Source of the DNA: Clostridium tetanomorphum
GTDB taxonomy: Bacteria; Bacillota; Clostridia; Clostridiales; Clostridiaceae
Length of the DNA stretch: 64,000 nt
Assembly (NCBI RefSeq): GCF_017873215.1
Contig: NZ_JAGGKA010000004.1
Coordinates: 180,525 to 244,524, forward strand
Direction: 5' to 3'
Shown: one piece after another, positions 53,606-62,627 of the stretch
How positions within the stretch are numbered: position 1 is the stretch's first letter
How the letters are laid out: the number at the start of each line of letters is the position of its first letter
Program-made: the position numbers and the translations under genes
The notes under the pieces: model-generated
The model's database searches: none
Told to the model about the DNA's origin: nothing
Seen by the model: only the letters and a program-made list of their open reading frames with translations

Positions 53606-54301
53606 TTGAAAACAATTGGATTAATAGGTGGAATGAGCTGGGAATCAACATTGGAATATTATAGGATTTTAAATGAAACTGTTAAGTTAAAACTAGGAGG
53701 ACTTCATTCTGCAAAATGTTTAATGTATTCCGTTGACTTTGAAGAAATAGAAATATTACAACACCAAAATAGATGGGAAGAACTAACCAATATAATGATA
53801 GATGCTGCTCAAAGACTAAAAAATGGTGGAGCAGAATTTATTGTGATTTGTACTAATACTATGCATAAAATGGCTGATGATATTGAAAAAAATGTAGGAA
53901 TTAAAGTCTTGCACATAGCTGAGGCAACAGGCAAAAAAGTAGTTGAAAAGGGAATAAAAAAGGTAGGATTGTTAGGAACTAAGTTTACTATGGAACAGGA
54001 TTTTTATAAAAAAGTTTTAAAGGGAAAATTCAATATAGATGTAATTATACCAGATGAAAATGAAAGAGAAATTGTTCATGATATTATCTATAATGAATTA
54101 TGTAAGGGTGAAATAAAGGAAAGCTCAAAAGAAAAATATAAAAAAGTAATAGATAGTTTATATAATAAAGGTGCAAGAGGAGTAATACTAGGTTGTACAG
54201 AAATACCCTTACTAATAAAACAAGAGGATACTAATGTATCTGTTTTTGATACAACAACAATACATGCTGTTTCAGCAGTTGAATTTGCTTTAGATACTTA
54301 A
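53606..54301 (+). CDS. aspartate/glutamate racemase family protein
   Basis: 231 residues from TTG 53606, after AAAGGAGA. The start IGLIGGMSWESTLEYYRILN is the hallmark of the aspartate/glutamate racemase (RacD/YgeA) class. Both catalytic cysteines are present: Cys82 in ICTNTMH and Cys197 in LGCTEIPLL. The enzyme interconverts L and D amino acids without cofactor, probably aspartate or a broader set. In one operon with the MocR regulator. Confidence 0.9.
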   Translation: MKTIGLIGGMSWESTLEYYRILNETVKLKLGGLHSAKCLMYSVDFEEIEILQHQNRWEELTNIMIDAAQRLKNGGAEFIVICTNTMHKMADDIEKNVGIKVLHIAEATGKKVVEKGIKKVGLLGTKFTMEQDFYKKVLKGKFNIDVIIPDENEREIVHDIIYNELCKGEIKESSKEKYKKVIDSLYNKGARGVILGCTEIPLLIKQEDTNVSVFDTTTIHAVSAVEFALDT

Positions 54302-54398
54302 TTTTAAAATGTTCACAATTCTTTTTAGCAGATAAAGTCCTACCACAATAGAGACAAATAAAAACCAATGGTTTAGTTACATAATAATAACACCACTG

Positions 54399-54440
54399 AA
54401 AACTCATTGAGCAGAATATGCCAGTGAGTTTAATTTTTTC
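54399..54440 (+). terminator. intrinsic terminator in the intergenic region
   Basis: AAACTCA (54400-54406) pairs with TGAGTTT (54425-54431), with further pairing inside, then AATTTTTTC. The rest of 54302-54695 shows no gene. Confidence 0.65.
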
Positions 54441-54695
54441 ATAATTTTATTTACAGACCCTTGTATCTTGAAAATGCAATTTATTCATATCTAAAATACT
54501 GCTAGTCGTTTTGTACCAATTTGTGGTAAACTTGTATCTTGATATAGTTGTAATAAAAAATAATAAATATAAAGGTTCCTTTACTATAGGTGCAACTTCT
54601 AAAATCGACGTCATAACTTTACAAATAAAAAATATTTGCTATGATATATTCAAAATTGTATATACAAATTTGAATATATGATATCTTATATTAAG

Positions 54696-54773
54696 ATGGT
54701 GTTAAGTTTGATTGGTTTAATGGTACTAGGATTATTAAAACAAAAGTCTCTATCAGGCTATGAAATATATTAA
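54696..54773 (+). pseudogene. N-terminal stub of a PadR-type regulator
   Basis: ATG 54696 reads SLIGLMVLGLLKQKSLSGYE then IY and TAA at 54771. This is the first helix pair of the PadR winged-helix family (MVLGLL...SGYEI). The remainder is missing. Confidence 0.65.
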
Positions 54774-54790
54774 AGGAGTTAATAAAAGTG

Positions 54791-55375
54791 ATGAATGCTA
54801 GTAAGTATTTGGAAGTAGGACTTGAAATAAAAATAGATGAAAATGTGGCTGATATGATTAATAGTGAAGTTTCTTTTGTGGAGTTCCCTGCCAAACATAT
54901 TGTATTACTGGAAGGTATGAAATCGGAAAACCTTTATTTTATAATCCATGGTATAGTAAGAGGATATTATATTGATGAATACGGAAATGATATTACAAAA
55001 TGTTTTAGCAGAGAGAATGAATTCTTTTCTTCTGAAGGCTTACGGACAGCAAGTGTTTCATCATTTACCATTGAATGTCTGGAAAATTGCCAGTGTATTC
55101 AACTTCCATATGCATTAGTACATAAAATTATAAAAGAGGATGAAAACTTAAATAATATATTTGTTAAGTATTATCTAAAGGAAGTTGAAAAATTGGAAGC
55201 CAGGATTAAAAATTCAGCTCTAATGAATGCTGAAGAACGATACATTGATTTTTGCAGACAATATCCTCATCTTCATGATAGAGTTGAATTAAAATATATT
55301 GCATCCTATATAGGCATCAGGGCAGCATCTTTGAGCAGGATAAGGAAAGGAATAAAAAATAATTCTTTCAATTAA
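54791..55375 (+). CDS. Crp/Fnr-family regulator
   Basis: 194 residues. The N-terminal cyclic-nucleotide-binding beta barrel is clear (AKHIVLLEGMKSENLYFIIH, GIVRGYYIDEYGNDITKCFS). The C-terminal part (LNAEERYIDFCRQYPHL-like, then VELKYIASYIGIRAASLSRI) is a helix-turn-helix. The ligand is not evident and no Fnr-type cysteine cluster is seen. The downstream SDR gene begins 65 bp later and is a plausible target. AAGGAG precedes the start; GTG 54788 is an alternative. Confidence 0.82.
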   Translation: MNASKYLEVGLEIKIDENVADMINSEVSFVEFPAKHIVLLEGMKSENLYFIIHGIVRGYYIDEYGNDITKCFSRENEFFSSEGLRTASVSSFTIECLENCQCIQLPYALVHKIIKEDENLNNIFVKYYLKEVEKLEARIKNSALMNAEERYIDFCRQYPHLHDRVELKYIASYIGIRAASLSRIRKGIKNNSFN

Positions 55376-55440
55376 CCTATGTGAATTACTGGTACATTTC
55401 TTTCTTCTATAATGATATAAGAAGAGAGGAGTGTTTACAT

Positions 55441-56190
55441 ATGAAATATGTATTGATTACTGGAGGAACAAGTGGAATAGGCTTTGAACTTGCAAAGAAT
55501 TTTGCCAAGGATGGCTACGGAATTATCATAGTTTCTTCTAACAGTAAAAGATTGCAAAGGACTAAGGAAATATTAGAAAATGAGTTCAAAACAACAGTGT
55601 TCACCTATCAACAGGATATGGGAAAGATAGGAGCAGCAATACAATTATATAATAAAACAAAAGAAGATAACTTGAATATTTCTATACTTGTGAATAATGC
55701 AGGAATAGGATTGGTTGGTTCCACAGATAAAATTGATTTACAACATGATGAAAACATGATGATATTAAACATAATCAATCTTGTAGAACTTTGCAAATTG
55801 TATATTTCTGATATGTATACACAAAGGAATGGTAAAATTTTAAATGTTTCATCTATTGGTGCTTTTCAGCCAGGGCCATATACCAGCACTTATTTTGCTA
55901 GTAAAGCTTTTGTATTAAGTTATAGTAGAGCAATCCGTTATGAAGCAAAGGAAAAAGGTGTACAAGTTTGTACATTATGTCCTGGCGCTACAAAAACCGA
56001 TTTCTTTGCTCGAGAAGGAACAAAAATTCCACCAAGTGCCATGACTGCTGAAGAAGTTGCAGCATATGCTTATAAACGATTTTTCAAAAATAAGGACATT
56101 ACTGTTCCTGGCTTGGCAAACAGAATAAAGAATTGGATTCCCGTAAAGTTGAGGATGATGTTCGTGGCAAAAATGAAAAGTAAAAAATAA
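55441..56190 (+). CDS. short-chain dehydrogenase/reductase
   Basis: ATG 55441 is set by GAGAGGAG upstream. 249 residues. NAD(P)-binding TGGTSGIG (7-14), NNAG, catalytic Ser in LNVSSIG and Tyr151/Lys155 in YFASK are all present. LCPGATKTDFF follows, as in classical SDRs of the DltE/YqjQ-like group. Substrate unknown. Probably co-expressed with the Crp-like regulator. Confidence 0.9.
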   Translation: MKYVLITGGTSGIGFELAKNFAKDGYGIIIVSSNSKRLQRTKEILENEFKTTVFTYQQDMGKIGAAIQLYNKTKEDNLNISILVNNAGIGLVGSTDKIDLQHDENMMILNIINLVELCKLYISDMYTQRNGKILNVSSIGAFQPGPYTSTYFASKAFVLSYSRAIRYEAKEKGVQVCTLCPGATKTDFFAREGTKIPPSAMTAEEVAAYAYKRFFKNKDITVPGLANRIKNWIPVKLRMMFVAKMKSKK

Positions 56191-56251
56191 AAAAAGTTTC
56201 ATTAATAATTTGAAAATATTTCATGTTTTTATGCTATAATAGATACATTAA

Positions 56252-56297
56252 AAGTAGCAGACACATAATTAGATACATTATGTATCTGCTATTTTTA
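56252..56297 (+). terminator. intrinsic terminator after the SDR gene
   Basis: AGCAGACACATAAT (56256-56269) pairs with ATTATGTATCTGCT (56277-56290) with one mismatch, then ATTTTTAATT. Confidence 0.8.
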
Positions 56298-56339
56298 ATT
56301 ATAAAGCAATAATATTTAAAGAAAGGATTTTGTATATTA

Positions 56340-56954
56340 ATGAAAGCAAAATTTTTAAAGAAAGAAATTGTTCTTGTTACTTTATCCTTATTATTTTCAA
56401 ATATATTAATTGGCTGCTCTACTAATAAATCTACAACTGATTCTTACAATAAACCAAACTCTTCAATATCACAGGAGGGAAAAAAAGAAATATCAAAAGA
56501 TTCTTCTAAAGAAGTAAATTCAACTGAAAAATTAGAGAAAGATGAAAAATATAAAAATAATGTATCTCCAGAAAAGGCTAAAGTAAGTAGTAAAGTTAAA
56601 TTATATAAAGGCATCTATTTTGATGACAGGCGCTTCGGAGATAATATCTTGAACTTGAAAACTTATTGTGAAGTTGCCATTTCTAATATTACTGATACTT
56701 CTTTTGATTTTACCATCTATGAAGTAGATGCGAAAACAGAAAACAAAAAAGTTATTTTTCTTACCAATACGGCAGTTTTTACAGGAGATGGAACAAAGGC
56801 TGCTTTTTATGGAAAGAATTATACTCTTCATTTTACATTTCCAGATAATCATAAGGCATATCCTGCTGTAACAGACATGGAGATATCTGGATTTGAGCCA
56901 TTGAAAAGTAGAACTTACGTTAATAATGGAGTACCAGGTCATGAATTTAGTTAA
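56340..56954 (+). CDS. lipoprotein of unknown function
   Basis: 204 residues with a lipoprotein signal (KEIVLVTLSLLFSNILIGC); the Cys at about residue 26 would be lipidated. A Ser/Lys/Glu-rich linker of about 60 residues follows, then a compact beta-rich domain (GIYFDDRRFG, CEVAISNITDTSFDFTIYEV, FTGDGTKAAFYG). Surface-exposed on the membrane. No enzyme motif is seen. GAAAGGAT precedes the ATG. Confidence 0.75.
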   Translation: MKAKFLKKEIVLVTLSLLFSNILIGCSTNKSTTDSYNKPNSSISQEGKKEISKDSSKEVNSTEKLEKDEKYKNNVSPEKAKVSSKVKLYKGIYFDDRRFGDNILNLKTYCEVAISNITDTSFDFTIYEVDAKTENKKVIFLTNTAVFTGDGTKAAFYGKNYTLHFTFPDNHKAYPAVTDMEISGFEPLKSRTYVNNGVPGHEFS

Positions 56955-56973
56955 TAAAATTATTAATCTTAGA

Positions 56974-57011
56974 AAAAGTGCTAATCTTTAAGAGATGAAG
57001 CACTTTTTTTA
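56974..57011 (+). terminator. intrinsic terminator, GCTAATCTTT loop family
   Basis: AAAGTGCT pairs with AGCACTTT, with the same loop as at 51946, then TTTTT. Confidence 0.78.
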
Positions 57012-57164
57012 TTAATAAAAGTACTATATTATTATTTGTATGCCATTAGCAAAGATATTATCTATAAGTAAATTAGATTTAAATTGAGAATAAATTATTT
57101 TCTATTGGGAAAAATAAACATTAATCGTCTAACCATTCAATGAAGTATATGTCAGGAGGAAGGT

Positions 57165-58820
57165 ATGTTAAAAAAACTACTCACAAAAATGAAATATAAT
57201 AATTCAAATAGAGTATTTAATTCCTTAAACTATTCTTCAAAAACTAAAGTTAGCAATGACATTGAATCTATTCCGGAATCTATTATACAGATTAAAGAAA
57301 AATTGAATGGAGTATTTTCCGGTACTAATGATTTTATTATAAGAGAGGTTACCTTGTGTAGTGAACCTAATACAACTATGTTGATTATATATATTGATGG
57401 AATGGTTAATATAAATTTACTTAATGAAAATATTTTAAAGCCTGTAATGAATGAGAATGTTAGTATATATTTTCAGGGAGAATCTACAGCAAAGGATAGT
57501 AATATAAATATTCTTAAAAAAAATATTTTGACTTGTAGTCAAATTGAGGAGATAAAGGATTTTCACCAAATTGTGAATAAAACTCTAGAAGGGAATGTTA
57601 TCTTATATATAGATGGAACTACAGTTGCATTAAGCATAAATTTGATGGAAGTGAAATCCAGAGATATTGCTGAACCTTTAACAGACGCTGTTATCCGTGG
57701 TCCAAGGGAAGGTTTTACTGAACTTTTGAGTAATAATAAGGTTATGATACGCAGAATAATTAAAAATTCTAATTTGAAATTTGAGGATATAACTATAGGA
57801 CAACAGACAAATACAACAGTTACAATATGTTATATTAAAGGAATTACCAATGAACAGATTATAGAAACTCTAAGGAACAGATTAAATAAAATTGATACTG
57901 ATGCAGTATTAGAATCTAGTTATTTAGAAGAGTTTATTGAAGATGCTCCCTTTAGTGTGTTTCCAACTATTGGAGCATATGAAAAGCCAGATGTTATTTG
58001 TGCAAAGCTTTTAGAAGGTAGAGTAGCTATTCTTTGTGATGGTAGTCCATTTGTTTTAACCGTTCCATATCTATTAATTGAATCAATTCAGACTGCAGAA
58101 GATTATTATGTTAAACCACTTGTTGCTACTTTTTACAGAGTGATTAGGATTATTGGTTTGTTTATTTCTACAAACTTACCTGCTATGTATCTTGCTTTGA
58201 TTTCTTTTCATCAGCAAGTTATACCCTTTAAGTTATTATTAACAATAACTTCCTCAAGGGAGAAAGTTCCTTATTCCGCCTTTATGGAATCATTTTTAAT
58301 GCTGTTGATATTTGAGATATTACGAGAATCAGGGATAAGAATGCCTAGACCAGCAGGTTCAACAGTTAGCTTTGTTGGAGCTTTGGTACTTGGTCAATCT
58401 GCAGTGCAAGCAGGTTTAGTTAGTACCCCTATGGTTATTGTTACTGCTATTACAGCTATTGGTGGCTTTATTTCAGGTTCTTTACTAGGAGCTATTCCAA
58501 TTATACGATTGATATTGTTGGTTGTATCTAATTTTATGGGACTATTGGGAATTATGATTGTGAATATTATGCTTCTAATTCATTTAAGCTCAATAAGATC
58601 TTTTGATGTTCCTTATTTATCTCCATTTTCATCATTTAGTAAAACGGAACTAAAGGATACAGTGGTTCGCGTACCATTATGGGCTATGCTTACTAGACCA
58701 AGGTCTTTAACTTGGGGAAAGATGAATAATGTAAAGTACAGAGTAAAAAATAATTTTCGTAAGAAAATAGATGATATAAAGGACAAATCAGAAAATAATT
58801 CTCCTAAGAAAGAAGAATGA
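57165..58820 (+). CDS. GerA-family germinant receptor subunit A
   Basis: 551 residues. Soluble N-terminal domain of about 300 residues (YIDGMVNINLLNENILKPVM), then the hallmark ADAVIRGPREGFTE-type segment (TDAVIRGPREGFTELLSNN), then about five membrane spans (TFYRVIRIIGLFISTNLPAM, EILRESGIRMPRPAGSTVSF) and a basic tail. In spores, GerA/GerB/GerC proteins in the inner membrane bind amino acids or other germinants and trigger germination. AGGAGG precedes the ATG. First gene of an A-C-B operon. Confidence 0.94.
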   Translation: MLKKLLTKMKYNNSNRVFNSLNYSSKTKVSNDIESIPESIIQIKEKLNGVFSGTNDFIIREVTLCSEPNTTMLIIYIDGMVNINLLNENILKPVMNENVSIYFQGESTAKDSNINILKKNILTCSQIEEIKDFHQIVNKTLEGNVILYIDGTTVALSINLMEVKSRDIAEPLTDAVIRGPREGFTELLSNNKVMIRRIIKNSNLKFEDITIGQQTNTTVTICYIKGITNEQIIETLRNRLNKIDTDAVLESSYLEEFIEDAPFSVFPTIGAYEKPDVICAKLLEGRVAILCDGSPFVLTVPYLLIESIQTAEDYYVKPLVATFYRVIRIIGLFISTNLPAMYLALISFHQQVIPFKLLLTITSSREKVPYSAFMESFLMLLIFEILRESGIRMPRPAGSTVSFVGALVLGQSAVQAGLVSTPMVIVTAITAIGGFISGSLLGAIPIIRLILLVVSNFMGLLGIMIVNIMLLIHLSSIRSFDVPYLSPFSSFSKTELKDTVVRVPLWAMLTRPRSLTWGKMNNVKYRVKNNFRKKIDDIKDKSENNSPKKEE

Positions 58821-59986
58821 GGAATATGTTATATGGCACAAAAAAAATTAAATTATTTATAATCTGCTTAATGTTCTTTGTTCTTTCTGGTTGTTGGAAT
58901 AACAAGGAGCTAACAGAAATGGGCATAGTTGTAGGAGTTGGTATTGAAAAAGTAGAAAATGATGAACTAGAAGTTACTGTACAGTTAATCGAACCAACCT
59001 CAGATGAAGAGGGAAAGCAAGGTAGTAAGAAAAAAACATGGCGTTTACTGTCTGCGCGAGGAAGCACTGCATTTGAAGCAAATAGAAATTTATTAACAAA
59101 GGTAAATAAGACATTAAATTATTCTAATATTCAAGTGATGATAATTGGGGAAAAACTTGCTGAAGAAGGTATAGATGATATTTTAGATTTTTTTCAGAGA
59201 GTTCATGAAATAGACAAAAGAGAGATTGTACTTATTTCAAAAGGAATAAAACCTAAAGTGTTACTTGGCATAGAGCCAGAACAAGCAGATGCTTCTTCTT
59301 TGGAAATCATTGAAACAGTAAAAAATACTGATAGATTAGCATCTATAAGAAAAATGACTATGTATGATTTAATATTAAATGTTGTTGAAGAAGGGAATTC
59401 TGTAGTTGGCATGGTGAAAGTTTCAGAAGTAAATAAAAAGTTAACAACATCAAATCTAGATTTTACAGGAGCTGCAGTTTTTAAAAAAGATAAATTAGTT
59501 GGATGGTTAAATGCAAGTGAGACTTATGGATTTTTAATTGTAGATAATAAATTTAAAAATCCAATCATAAATGTACCAAACCCAATAAATTCTGATGAAA
59601 AGGTCACAGTAGAAATTACTAAATCTGTAACTAAAAAAAATGTATCATTTAATAATAGTAAACCTGTACTTTTGGTGGAAGTACAGGCAGAGGGGAAAAT
59701 GGTAGAACAACATGGAAAGGGAGATTTAACTTCAGCTGATCAAATTAGAGCTTTAGAAGAAGAAACTTCAAAAGAAATTAAAAAAGTAATTGATAAGACA
59801 ATAAAGAATGCTCAACAAGATTTACGGATTGACATTTTTGGTTTTGATAAAATTATTCATAGTAAAAATTTAAATTATTGGAGAGAAGTTAAAAATAATT
59901 GGAATGACATATTTTGTGATTCGCCTGTAGAAATAAAAGTACAATATAAAAATAAGGAGATGGGTTTCATAAAGAAGCATATATGA
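58817..59986 (+). CDS. GerC-family germinant receptor lipoprotein
   Basis: 389 residues with lipobox FVLSGC (Cys26) followed by WNNKELTEMGIVVGVGIEK, the standard GerC opening. Two further domains (TTSNLDFTGAAVFKKDKLVG; DLRIDIFGFDKIIHSKNLNY WRE near the end) match GerC. Anchored to the outside of the inner spore membrane. Overlaps the A gene by 4 bases. Confidence 0.93.
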   Translation: MRNMLYGTKKIKLFIICLMFFVLSGCWNNKELTEMGIVVGVGIEKVENDELEVTVQLIEPTSDEEGKQGSKKKTWRLLSARGSTAFEANRNLLTKVNKTLNYSNIQVMIIGEKLAEEGIDDILDFFQRVHEIDKREIVLISKGIKPKVLLGIEPEQADASSLEIIETVKNTDRLASIRKMTMYDLILNVVEEGNSVVGMVKVSEVNKKLTTSNLDFTGAAVFKKDKLVGWLNASETYGFLIVDNKFKNPIINVPNPINSDEKVTVEITKSVTKKNVSFNNSKPVLLVEVQAEGKMVEQHGKGDLTSADQIRALEEETSKEIKKVIDKTIKNAQQDLRIDIFGFDKIIHSKNLNYWREVKNNWNDIFCDSPVEIKVQYKNKEMGFIKKHI

Positions 59987-60044
59987 TAATGAATATTTAG
60001 ATATATAGTTCATAAGTAAATATATTTTTGATTGGAGAAGATAT

Positions 60045-61145
60045 ATGGGGAAGTTAAGAAAAATATCAGCTTTTCAACTATTTTTATGGATGTTAACTTT
60101 TACTTTTGGAGATATGTCTATTATAAATCCTGCTGTAGGTCATGGTGCAGGTCAGGATAGTTGGATAGGGTTTGGTATTGGCTGGATTTTGGGGATTTTT
60201 ATAATGCTAATGTATATGAAAATAATTAAATTAAACCCATCTAAAAATATTATTGAGATTTTAAAAGATTGTTTTGGTAAATATTTAGGAATTACGTTTG
60301 GAATTTTCTATATTGTTTACTTTATGTATGCTAATTCTTTAATTGTAAGAGAGTTTGGAGAGTATATATATATTGTAAACTATCCTGATACTCCTATTAT
60401 TTTTATTATGACATCATTAGTTTTTTTAGTTTCCTTTGCAGTTAGAGGCGGTCCAGAAATTATAGCTAGAGTATATGGAATACTTGTGTATGTATTTGTT
60501 TTTTTTGTTATAACAGTATCTTTATTATTAATACCACATATACAGTTTATGAATATTCTTCCTATATTAGAGAGTGGATGGTATCCTATTTTCAAGAGTA
60601 GCCTATCCACAGTTGCATTTCCTTTTGGAGAATTAGTAGTTTTTATGATGATTTATGATAATGTTAATAATAATGAAAATATAAAAAAAGCTGCTTTTTC
60701 AGCTATGATGATAGGAGGAACTATTATATTTATTACTATACTTCGTGACATAATGGTTCTAGGGCCTAAGTTATTAGAAAATTTAACTTTTCCTGCCCAG
60801 ACATCATCAGAATTAATACCTGACCCTATGAATATTTCACCACTTATTGCTGTTAATTTAATAATTGGAAGTAGTGCAGAATCATCAACTTATCTATATG
60901 CTGCTACAAAGGGAGTTGCTCAAATGCTAAATTTGGATGATCATAGACCGTTCATATTTCCTATGGCTTTATTGTTGCTTATTTTATGTATGTGGAATTA
61001 TAACGATATTTTTCAGTTTTTTGCTAGTGTATCAGAGGTGTATGTCTACTTAGCCATACCTTTTCAAGTAATTATTCCATTTATTATTATGATTATTTCA
61101 TTGAGTAAGAAAAGAAAAATAGAATCAAAAGATTTAAATGGATAA
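60045..61145 (+). CDS. GerB-family germinant receptor permease-like subunit
   Basis: 366 residues, about ten spans, of the APC-like spore germination permease family: ISAFQLFLWMLTFTFGDMSI, LREFGEYIY-like segment VREFGEYIYIV, and FPFGELVVFMMIYDNV. This subunit likely contains the germinant pocket. TTGGAGAAG precedes the ATG. 58 bp after the C gene. Confidence 0.93.
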   Translation: MGKLRKISAFQLFLWMLTFTFGDMSIINPAVGHGAGQDSWIGFGIGWILGIFIMLMYMKIIKLNPSKNIIEILKDCFGKYLGITFGIFYIVYFMYANSLIVREFGEYIYIVNYPDTPIIFIMTSLVFLVSFAVRGGPEIIARVYGILVYVFVFFVITVSLLLIPHIQFMNILPILESGWYPIFKSSLSTVAFPFGELVVFMMIYDNVNNNENIKKAAFSAMMIGGTIIFITILRDIMVLGPKLLENLTFPAQTSSELIPDPMNISPLIAVNLIIGSSAESSTYLYAATKGVAQMLNLDDHRPFIFPMALLLLILCMWNYNDIFQFFASVSEVYVYLAIPFQVIIPFIIMIISLSKKRKIESKDLNG

Positions 61146-61163
61146 GAGGAGTTGTGTGAAAGA

Positions 61164-61409
61164 ATGTCTGATAATGCTGGTATCAAAATATTTGGAGTGA
61201 TTGTTGTTTTAATAATCATAGTGTTGGCTGATTTTCCCCATTTGTTGAATGCAAGTTATCCTAAAAAAGCTATGATATTTTATTTTTCCATAATTGCTAT
61301 AAATTTAATTGTCAGTATACTTTTAATTAGTGGTGTAGAAATAATCAGCCCTGGAATGGTTCTCGAAAAAATAGTAAGGCTTTTTGTGCCGGGAAAGCCA
61401 GTTCAATAA
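61164..61409 (+). CDS. small two-span membrane protein ending the germination operon
   Basis: ATG 61164 is preferred (GAGGAG at 61146-61151; TTG 61152 is an alternative). 81 residues with two spans (IFGVIVVLIIIVLADFPHLL and FYFSIIAINLIVSILLISGV) and a short basic tail. It lies 18 bp after the B gene, like the small D-type proteins found with some receptor operons that tune receptor activity. Assignment is from context. Confidence 0.65.
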   Translation: MSDNAGIKIFGVIVVLIIIVLADFPHLLNASYPKKAMIFYFSIIAINLIVSILLISGVEIISPGMVLEKIVRLFVPGKPVQ

Positions 61410-61619
61410 ATCTAATTTAAGTTTTTACATAATGAATAAGAAGATTAAGTTTTGGAACTAATCTAATAATATAACAGAGTAGTAAAACTTTTTATAATCA
61501 ATTCCATGGTAGTTTATGAATATTTTAAAGTTATCTATATATTTTACGATAATGTAAAAAGAAAAAATTTCAATTTATGCACATTTTTACTTTAAAAGTT
61601 TATAAGAAGGTGTTTTGAA

Positions 61620-62265
61620 ATGCTATTGGATTTTACAAGAAACTATGGAAGTGGCAATATACTATCCCATAAAGATAATGCAAATATGTTCAATTATAAT
61701 CAAAATAATCATTTAAAGTTATATAAGAAAACTGATGAAAAAATAGATACCATAGAAGCTATTGATAGTTGGAGAATTCAAAAGAGCAAATTAACCAAAT
61801 TATTAAAGATAAGCAAAGAGAAATACCAAAAGAAAAAGTAAAGGTAGTTGAAACATCAAAGGATAAAGAAACAAATTCCACACATCCATTTAAGAAGTTT
61901 ACTGATTTTATTTGGGAATGGAAAATGTAAGTTTTGATGAAAAACTAGGAAGAAAAGATTCAAATGAAATGATGGACTCAATAAATAATAAAAGTCATAT
62001 ATTTTATAAAACTCATAATATATATTCAAGACTATATGAAAATATAAGAGATGCAAATACACAAAATGCTAAAGAAAAGTTATCTTCTGTATTAATGGAT
62101 TTTATGAAAAACGGAAAAAAGTATGCACAAAGTTTTGGAAAAGAAGAACAGAGAATTATATCAGATACAAAAGAACTTCAGCAAGAATGGAATTCTGTTA
62201 TGGATGCAATGGGGACAAGATTTCAACATTTAAAATTTAAGACATCCCTAAATAACTTAGTATAA
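61620..62265 (+). pseudogene. gene of unknown function broken by two frameshifts
   Basis: Frame 1 from ATG 61620 (AAGAAGG site) reads DFTRNYGSGNILSHKDNANM on to EAIDSWR. The likely continuation in another frame is ENSKEQINQIIKDKQREIPK to FTDFIWEWKM. A third frame from about 61912 reads ENVSFDEKLGRKDSNEMMDS and ends FKTSLNNLV at TAA 62263. All three parts are hydrophilic and helical, about 210 residues if joined. Family not recognised. Bases 61410-61619 hold no gene. Confidence 0.6.
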
Positions 62266-62332
62266 ACAGAATTTTTTACATATAAAACTGTTTTAGAGCT
62301 ATTAAATTTTAACTAAATATATTAACAAGAAA

Positions 62333-62368
62333 AGGTGCTAATCTTTTTATGATGAAGCATCTTTTTTT
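62333..62368 (+). terminator. intrinsic terminator, GCTAATCTTT loop family
   Basis: GGTGCT and AGCATC pair imperfectly around TAATCTTTTTATGATGA, then TTTTTT. Third copy of the hairpin seen at 51946 and 56974. Confidence 0.7.
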
Positions 62369-62401
62369 ACTTTTAATTTTTTGTTCTTAAAAAAATTTTA
62401 A

Positions 62402-62623
62402 AAAGGTAAAAAGAATAAAGATACTATTGATTTAGAAGACAAATTAGATTTATACAAGGCTATCGATAAATTAGAAGAAAAACTAAAGATAGTAATAATA
62501 CTTAGATATTTTAACGATTTAACCGTTTTACAAATAGCGGATATACTTGAATGTCCTATTGGTACAGTTAAAACACATATTCATAAAGCTGTAAAAAAAT
62601 TAAAAATTCAAATGGGGGTATAG
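62402..62623 (+). pseudogene. ECF sigma factor reduced to region 4
   Basis: 74 codons without a start encode DLYKAIDKLEEKLKIVIILR then YFNDLTVLQIADILECPIGT and VKTHIHKAVKKLK: sigma-70 region 4, the -35-binding helix-turn-helix of an ECF sigma. Region 2 is absent from the upstream sequence, which is a terminator and unrelated bases. The anti-sigma gene follows by 4 bases. Confidence 0.8.
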
Positions 62624-62627
62624 TAAA

